Positions 56,970 to 64,000 of a DNA stretch of 64,000 nt are shown one piece after another; position 1 is the stretch's first letter, and the number at the start of each line of letters is the position of its first letter. The notes below the pieces were generated by a model. That model was not told the DNA's origin. It saw only the letters and a list, made by a program, of their open reading frames with translations, and made no database searches. A program made the position numbers and the translations under genes. The stretch is from NCBI GenBank assembly GCA_000697355.1, contig JNEN01001244.1, positions 371,109-435,108 on the forward strand. The letters run 5' to 3'. The stretch comes from Syncephalastrum monosporum B8922 (taxonomy: Eukaryota > Mucoromycota > Mucoromycetes > Mucorales > Syncephalastraceae).

Positions 56970-59900
56970 TTACAGAGTCGTCTGGCGACTGTATTCGACA
57001 ATTTGGCTCTTGAGCTCACTGTGAGGAACAGAGAAAGAAAAAGACACTGATGAGTAACAATGTCTAATACATGTATCGTACCACATGTACCTCGCTCGAC
57101 GTTGCCAGTAATCACGTTCGCTTTGAGCTTCTTGCAAACGGCGCTTCAAATGACCCTCAGGGTCGTTGACCAGCTCGGTACCTGCCAAAGCTGAGATGGA
57201 CTGCTGCGGCTGAAGCGAGTAACGACGTTGCTGTTGCTTTTGTGGCTGTGCCTGGCCGTTGCGATAGTTTCCGACCATGGTCGCAATCTCCTCTAATTCC
57301 GCGTTGAATTTCTGAAAGCGAAAAGAGGCTGTGAGTGAGTAAGGCATAGGTGGAGAATGGCGTTTCTTTACGTACCTCGTAGAGGTGCTGGTGATGGGCC
57401 TGCGTGTCGCAAAGGGCGCGGTTAAACTCGTCATCTTCTCCTTGGGAGTTCAAGCGCTCCGTGATGCGATGAATTTGATCACCTAACACGCGGCACTTGT
57501 CCACAAGGTCCGTCCAGCGTTCACCCTGCTGAGTGCGTTGGCCGGGCACGCCGCCAACAAGAAAGCTATCCGACATGCGTGGGCCCAGATCCTCTGGACG
57601 CTTCTGACCAGGCGGTGTTCTTCGCTTTTGAGCAGCCAGAAGCTCTTGCACCTTGCGTGACACCTCTTCGTTGCTATCCTCACCCGCGACGCCAAAGCGT
57701 GGAGGTGGTGAATGCTAACAAGATGGGCATGTGTGAGAAAAAAAGGTACTTCGGAATATCTTTTTTTTTTTTTTTTTCGATTCGTACCTTGACAAAGTCC
57801 AAATCCTCCAGGCTCACAGAACTGCGCGTACTGTGGCTCGCCAGGGACGAAAACGCGCCCGGTCCACTACCACTGCCACTGCTGCTATTGTTGTACTGGC
57901 TGTACGCCAAACTCGGCGTAGATGATGTGGTACTGTTTCGGCTCGATGGCCGGGACACCGGCTCGTACACCGGGGACGAGTCGCTGTCCCTCCGATTGGC
58001 CAGATTCGCATACAGGGCTTGAACGTGGGCCTTGAGGTAGTTCATTTCCTGGTCTTGTGCTTCCATCTGCAAGGAAATAGTTAGTTGGGCCAGTTTGTAT
58101 ATGCACGGGTATGCGCTTCTAAATTTTTTTTTCTTTTTTGGTTGATTGATTATGCGTACCTGTTCTCCAGAGCTGGTGCTGCTGAAGCTGCCATGGCCAC
58201 GACGGTTCTTTCTCTAATGATGAAAATGTCAACACTTGCTTGAGCAAGGACAGAGGCATACTAACCAAGCTGCCGTTGGTCGGGCTTCGGGATGCTGACG
58301 AACGGCGTTCTGTTCAGGAATGGTAAAGAACAGGTGTTACCAATGGCGCGAATCCCCAAGATGGGTTACATTAACATTACCTTTCTGGATAATCGGCTCC
58401 TCCAGTGATACGTCGAGTGATACGGGCGATTGAATCAAGTTGACCGATGAGACCGCCTTACGCGTCGGCGTTTTCCTGACAGCGTCTGTGGTCTTGGTCC
58501 GGGCGAAATCGCGCTCAGCCAAAGTGCTCGTCATACTCTGCGAACGCGGGCGCTGCTTCTTGTCAAGCGAGGGTCGGCGCGCAAAGCTGAGGAGGTCCTT
58601 CTTGGTTTGCAGAATGGGCGACGAGCGGGACGCGGTAGGCATGACCGACGACGCTTCGGAAAGTCGGCGCGAGGGCGAGGTCGAGCGCGATCGGCTGCCG
58701 CTGAATATCTTGCTGAGCGTCGGGATGCTGCTCGATCGTGAGAGGGAGCGTGTGCGCGACCGAGGTCGGCGTTCCTCGCCATCGACCGTGCGGCAAAATG
58801 CATCAGAAGCACGGACATGACGCTCGCAGAGGATCACTATGACATCAATGCGTTCGATGCGTTAGCAATTCGCCATTGGTCTTCTAAGACGCAGGCATTA
58901 CCGTTGTTCCAGAGAATGCTTTCAAAGTCCACGGTCGGATTCACGTCGGAAGCCCGGCCTCGCGAGCGTGGGACTCGGCTGCAGAACGTCAGGCGGAAAC
59001 CGCGCGCGTCACCCTGAACGAGCGCAATGGCCCATGGTGTGGTGGTACCTGCTCCGTCCCCACCAAAGAGGTGTCGTACGTCCAGCCGCTCAGGATCCTC
59101 ATCCTCGAGGTACACGACGGCAATATTGTTCTGTGCATGTGATTAGAAAACAATGCACCGAAGATCATTCGTGTATTACCTTGTGGGGTGCCTGTGCATA
59201 AGTATCTGTGTTGTACATGTTGCTGTAGACATCCATATTTTTCCATTCTCGATAATAGGTTTCATCTAGCCATATGCAGCAGATGAGCATTATTGCATAC
59301 ACTTTACATGTCGCTTCACTGCTTACGAGACTGACGCGTCAGGGCCTGGGCATGCCGAAAAGCCGAATGAAATTGCTGAGCTGAGCTGACATAATGCTCG
59401 AGCGTATCGAGCTCATCGGGCTCCTTGGGCGGAATGACGCCATAAAGACGCGGGCCCTTATGAAAGTACTTGCTATAGCGATCTCCATTGGGGTCCTTGT
59501 TTGGCAATGTGCGGAGCAGGAACGACCCAGGTCGATCTGAACAAGAAGGTAGAGAACAAATGGTGTCAGATAGAACATCAGCGAATTTCGTAAGGCGTGA
59601 GGTTAACAAAAAGCATGCGTACCAGGCGCGCCTTGAAAGAGCTCGACCTGCTCAATTTCGATCCAGCCTTTGAATTTCAAACTCTGGTCTTTTTTGATGG
59701 TCCGCATGAGCGAACCTGACGACGGTAGGTTGTCCTCCGCTCCGCCGCAGAGATCAATGCCACGACACTGGTGCGAAGGTCGGTTCGCGATCATGAGCTT
59801 ATCGTTGAACAGAAAGAGTGTAACCGCCTGGCGCGGCTTGTTCGTCTCGCGATGGATTTCAGTCGCATCCAAATACGCGATGAACGAGCGGCTTTGGTTG

Positions 59901-61500
59901 ATGAGTGAAGCCTAGTTAATTTAGGGAAGGAGTAACAATCAGCGTCTAGCAGGAAAAAGGCAAAGGAGGGGGGATTCGGTGGGGCGGTGTGGGAAAAATG
60001 ACGTCGATGCGCGTACCGGTGAGTCCTTGACAGACGTAAACAAGTTATGACACATGATAGCCACTTTAGTTGGATCATCATCGTCAAGCGTAGCAATCTC
60101 GCTAGCCTTGACGAGTGCGCGCTGCAGACCGTCAAAGTCACGATGGGTGGAGGGCGTGAATCGCAAGATATCTGTCAAATTTCCAAAAAATAGAGTAAAA
60201 GGAAAGTAGCGCGTGTCAGCAGGTCTGCGGCAATTGTGGGAAGTTACTTTTTTTTTGTTCACCTTTAAACAGCATGGTATAGCGACTGATTCTCTGTGGG
60301 GGCTGAACAAGCAAATCCTGCAGCTGCCGGCGCTTGCAGCGTGGGTCGTCCTTTGCCTTGATGAGGAAGCTGCGGTATGCCTGATTGTTCTTGAATTCTT
60401 TAGCGTGCAAGCGCTGGGCTTCCTTGTACTCGAGGGAGTATTTTCTGTAGCACTCAAAGTTGGCCATCTGGGTGTGCGTTACGTAACACAAAGGCACGGC
60501 ATAGGCCAAAAGAAAAAAGAAAAAGGAGGGGATTCCGTTAGAGCGCTACGGGTGACACAAGGACCATAATGACACACTTACATGTTCGGCGCAGACTTCG
60601 CCAAAGCACACATCTGGACGCTGAAGCTCGCCCAAGAAGCGCTCGTTGGCCTCGAGGATCTGCTCAATGTTTAAAAAGATGTGCGCGAATTTGAACTGGT
60701 TGAGAATATTTTGCGGCTGCAGCTGCCGCGCAATGACGCTGACGATCGTTCGGAGCGTTTCAACATACGCCTCCTCACTTGAGATAAATTCGTTTAGCTG
60801 GTCCATGCGGTGCTCTTCATCCTCGATGTGCTGCGGCGTGTGTTAGCTTCATTTTTTTTTACGATACTACACGGGAACTTGCCGAATGTTCGTTGTCAGC
60901 CGTGGGCTCTGAGAGCGCGGCCGGAACACCTGCTTCTGTATCGTTGCCGATCAAGAAGCTAGGAAGCTGCTTCGGGCAGGGTCTGCCCAACATGTGGAGA
61001 AATTGCTGCATGTCTACGATAATGAAATGGACACAAGAGAAAACAGTCCAAAAATAATAATAGCAATGATGGTAATAATAGCAATAGCAGTAGCATGGTA
61101 CATGAAAAAGAAAACAGTCGTTGAGAATAATGAACTGGTGTGACGGGTGAAGGTCGACTCACTCTGATCTCGTCGTGGATTGGCAGGCATGATTATATCG
61201 ACGTTCTGACACTAGATTGGAGTGAATAATTATGTTGTCTATTCAATGTGTGCGGCGATGCTCAAACGTACGGGAGGTCGCTTGGTGTTGGCGAGAAGCT
61301 GTGCGTAAAAGTCATCGTCGGATGGCGGGTTGGAGTTCGCATGAGGCGAGAAATCCTTATCCTTCACGAGTTTCCAACTGTGGGAATACCCCAATTGGCC
61401 AAGATGTGATTCGAGGGCCTTTGGAAGGTAGACACGTCCATGTAAGTAGGATCGTTTTAGAGAAAAGGTGGGAAGGTACCTTGAGTTGAGAGGAGGGCAT
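56970..61500 (-). CDS. Rho guanine nucleotide exchange factor (DH-PH), 18 exons, 1070 aa
   Basis: Exons: 61500-61480, 61418-61272, 61211-61163, 61013-60883, 60830-60582, 60467-60263, 60171-60017, 59911-59623, 59536-59327, 59265-59180, 59130-58902, 58836-58381, 58309-58266, 58213-58160, 58066-57788, 57714-57376, 57311-57091, 57018-56970; all in frame. The DH domain (about 125-315) shows QLNEFISSEEAYVETL (CR1) and RRQLQDLLVQPPQRISRYTMLFK in part (CR3, LLVQPPQRISRYTMLF). A PH-like domain follows (about 320-560; AVTLFLFNDKLMIANRP, KFKGWIEIEQVELFQG) with an insert. The centre (about 590-740) is Ser/Arg-rich and probably phosphorylated. The last about 330 residues are coiled coil (NYLKAHVQALYANL, LQEAQSERDYWQRR). 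It should activate a Rho/Cdc42-type GTPase in polarity or cytokinesis. Intron 4 has a GC donor. The first two exons carry no known domain, so the exact start is the least certain part. Confidence 0.87.
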
Positions 61501-62063
61501 GACTGAAACTGAGCGGACAGGGCACCCAGCGCACGAGAATTTATAGGAAAAAAAGAAAGAGGGGGTTGCGATGCAATATTTGTTTTAAGATGGTTCGCCT
61601 GTGGCGAATGCATGCTTCTCTTGCCAGTGTAACAAGGATACCTTTTGTTTTCTTTGTTGGTGTATGTGGGTATGGTAATAAAAAGTGTGCTTTCCCTTTG
61701 GTCGGAATCCATGCGGTCTCTCCGATTGCACGCGTCATGAAGGGCTGCTATCCTGACGCGAACGTAATGCAAAAAGATGGGCTCATCGGCTCGGTGGGCC
61801 GAAACGCCACCGGCGCAGAGGCCACCGATTCCACTCATTGTTTGTTAGGATAACCCTTCGACGTAGCATCTCATGCCTCGGAACACGGGTCCCTTTCCCG
61901 ATCTCGCCGCGTATCGTTACACTTTCAATACTGACTTTTTTAGCCAGGCGTTGCTACAGACGAAATCTCGTCCGTATCACTTTTGTTTTCTTTGCTTTGT
62001 CTATGTGTCTGTCTTTACTCTACTCACAGGTGAATAGACCATTTAATATTTCATTCTCACTTA
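61501..62063. other. Spacer between IFRD and RhoGEF genes
   Basis: 563 bp holding the 3' end of the IFRD gene and the promoter of the RhoGEF gene. An A/G-rich stretch at about 61548-61566 (CCTATAAATT on the minus strand near 61540) may be the RhoGEF TATA element. Confidence 0.45.
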
Positions 62064-63935
62064 TTAATCCTTAGCACGTCGTTTGAGACGACGGGCACGG
62101 TCGCGTTTGCTTGCAGCGGACTTGGATGGCATCAGCATCTCGCTGCTCTCTTCTGCATCTTCTGCACCAAACCCAACCCCTGTGCCTTCTTCTTCTGATG
62201 AGGATGCACTTGCGGACTCGGATGACTCGTCCACTGCTCCTGTGAACACGGCTGCCAGCAGGTCGTTTTCCTTTTACGTATCGATCAGTCCTGCCATGCC
62301 TTTTTAAGGCGCAGCACACCAGAACCCCTTAATTCCCTTACCTCAAAATGTCTCACCAACCCTGCGCCGAGACATTGACGGAAGGCCCGTAATTCCATAA
62401 TTTGCGCTAAATAACGTTAGCCTCTGTCTGTGAGCTTTTGATCTTCAACAACCGTATGTTTTGTACTATTTGGTTGTTTTCTTTTGGTTGCTTCGATCCA
62501 ACGTACCCCATCCACGTATCATCAACCTTTGGTGCCCGAGCTTAAACTTATGTTTGGGGCGGGTGCCTTTCTCGACTGTTTTGACAACGTCCCGGAAAGC
62601 GCTCCGTTGCTCTTTACGATCTTGTTTGTTGACTCTCCGGTTGCTGTCCGTGGCGAGGCGCTCCAATGCATCTGTCAAGTCGTCGATCTCTCCGTATTCG
62701 GGTATCTCCGGTACTTCACCTTCCTCTAGTTCCTGTTCGGCCTTTTTGTTGCCAGCACCATGGGAGGTCAGCTGCTTTTCTCTAGGCCATCCTCGAGGGT
62801 TGCTGAAATCCAACCCAATGTGTCAAACTTACGTCTTTCCGCAGCACATTCACGCAGTCAAACATCAATGCCACGTTTTCTCCTGCTGCCACGCGAACTC
62901 CTTTTGAAGCTGATTGCAGCATCTCAAGATGGGCAGGCATCACGCTGGTTTATGCTTTGTGAGCTCTGTGTGCTAAAAATATCCAGCATCTCAGGGCACT
63001 ACGTACCTTTCGCTTTCGTCCCACGCCGACTCCCACGTCTCGCGGGCGTTACCATAGATGCATGCATACAGCAACCCATATGCACGGAGTGATGCATCCA
63101 GCAGCGGCTCCATGTCAGCCTTGGAGAGAGGTTCGTCTGGTTGAATGTTGTCTCCCTCGGATATCAGGACCTTGTAAAAGTAGTCCATACCGCCCTTGGT
63201 GTCTGCATCTGATGCAGCGACAAAAGTCACAAACGCGAGCGTTTCTATGCACTAGGCGTCGAGATTCAGTTGCTGATATAGAATGAGAGTGTACTTTACC
63301 TGGTGCTTAAGCTGAGGATCGAGTGAATAGGTGATGGTATTCTTGAGGAGGGGCAGCACCATGGAGTAAAGTTCTTCCTGATCGCCTTCCACCATATCGC
63401 TTTGGTTCACAAAGGCAAGAGCAATGCCGCGGGCGGCCAAGAGGGCCTCACGTGGACTGCCGGGCTTGCGAAGGGATCGACACAGCAGCTGAAGTAGGGC
63501 CTCTTGGTTGGCTTCGCTAGCCGCAAAGAAGCTGCCGCAATAGTGTAAGCTGAGAATGCCATTCAATTTTGTCAGCGCCGCTTCTCGCGTTCTACATGTG
63601 TATGTGTTTCATTTAGTATTATGCGCATAGGGCTTTTCCCATTCAGTTCAGATAACAGAAAAGAAAATAAATTCAAAAAAATTAAAAAGGAACTGGAAAA
63701 CGTACGTGGCACGCTTCTCTCCGAGATCATCAACGCAACGGCGAAGATCGTCGGCAATGGTGGCATCGTCAGCGCTTGCAGCCGATTCAGCCGTGATTTG
63801 GGAAGTGTCTGACACAGAATCAAGCTCGTCTTCCACTTCAGACCCGGCCCTACTCGAGGAAGGGGTGCCGAGCGTGTTGAGGGCGGCCATCCGTGTCTGC
63901 TGTTTGGTTGCTTTTTTATGGAGATTGCGAGGCAT
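62064..63935 (-). CDS. Interferon-related developmental regulator (IFRD) homologue, 7 exons, 471 aa
   Basis: Exons 63935-63706, 63591-63300, 63251-63007, 62944-62833, 62771-62507, 62406-62342 and 62270-62064. The N-terminal three quarters are helical armadillo-like repeats typical of IFRD1/2: ADDLRRCVDDLGEKRATTRE, AALTKLNGILSLHYCG, GSPREALLAARGIALAFV and CIETLAFVTFVAASD. The conserved IFRD C-terminal block follows (DRKEQRSAFRDVVKTVE, then ALGSGL-like LGAGLVRHFEENDLLAAVF), and a Ser/Glu-rich and then basic tail ends in KRDRARRLKRRAKD. IFRD proteins have been tied to transcriptional co-repression and, more recently, to rescue of inactive ribosomes. The acceptor of intron 4 is ambiguous (AAGCAG, two sites 3 nt apart); the model uses the second. 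Confidence 0.9.
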
Positions 63936-63961
63936 GGTAAAGAGCCAAGAAGAACGCTTTT

Positions 63962-63965
<4 letters not shown>

Positions 63966-63992
<27 letters not shown>
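63966..63992. repeat. 27-nt T run
   Basis: A homopolymer about 30 bp upstream of the IFRD start codon; length should be treated as approximate because of sequencing limits. Confidence 0.85.
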
Positions 63993-64000
63993 GGGAAAAA

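Noticed and set aside
61620..61640. GTATCCTT on the minus strand, a U12-type 5' splice-site match
   Set aside because: It lies upstream of the RhoGEF start, no good U12 branch site follows before 61500, and no coding exon precedes it.

Overview
This is fungal nuclear DNA, most likely from an early-diverging zygomycete fungus (Mucoromycota, probably Mucorales). The evidence is short GT-AG introns (about 45-110 bp), compact intron-rich housekeeping genes, a CotH-family secreted protein (typical of Mucorales), a WOPR-domain regulator and an NCBP3/RBM26-type RNA-processing set that budding yeasts lack. Species cannot be fixed from the window. Exon models were built by hand by joining conserved protein segments across splice sites. 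Nearly every multi-exon model keeps frame through every junction, which is the main support for the boundaries given.

Layout: 0.4-1.5 kb NmrA-like oxidoreductase (-). 4-5.7 kb Mad3 spindle-checkpoint protein (-), divergent from a two-finger C2H2 protein (+, 6.7 kb). 7.6-8.5 kb Arl1 GTPase (+). 8.7-11.1 kb RBM26/27-like RNA-binding protein (-), divergent from mitochondrial ribosomal protein uL15m (+), whose 3' end nearly touches that of a CotH-like gene (-, 12.1-14 kb). After a 4-kb gene-poor stretch come TFIIB and RMI1 (18-21.7 kb), GDP-mannose 4,6-dehydratase (23.4-24.7 kb), a BIG1/Ac45-like V-ATPase assembly protein, a small PH-domain protein (25-27.2 kb) and a WOPR/Gti1 regulator (28.7 kb). 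From 29.5 to 44.9 kb genes are sparse: PEP carboxykinase (-), a PQQ-repeat protein (-), the minor-spliceosome protein U11/U12-25K (-) and one short lineage-type protein (+). From 44.9 to 50.7 kb: mitochondrial aspartate aminotransferase (+), mitochondrial pyruvate carrier MPC2 (-), the SNARE Sec20 (-) and an MFS transporter of the Git1/phosphate type (-). From 52 to 64 kb: a GCR1_C DNA-binding protein (-), an RRM plus zinc-knuckle SR-type protein (+), NCBP3 (-), an 18-exon RhoGEF (-) and an IFRD homologue (-).

How they fit together: there is no operon logic, but several themes recur. RNA biology: RBM26, NCBP3, the SR-type protein, U11/U12-25K and TFIIB; RBM26- and NCBP3-type proteins both act around the nuclear cap/exosome axis in other eukaryotes. 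Genome stability and mitosis: RMI1, Mad3. Mitochondrial carbon and nitrogen flow: MPC2, aspartate aminotransferase and PEPCK cover pyruvate import, oxaloacetate-aspartate exchange and gluconeogenesis. Secretory pathway: Arl1, Sec20, the BIG1/Ac45 protein (the last two carry readable ER-retrieval signals) and the secreted CotH protein.

I found no transposon, CRISPR, rRNA, tRNA or phage feature that I can support. The less ordinary items are a 4-nt coding first exon in ARL1, two GC-AG introns, a NAGNAG tandem acceptor, a probably Crypton-related GCR1_C gene, a 14-bp perfect hairpin in a spacer, and several unassigned open frames in the gene-poor regions.
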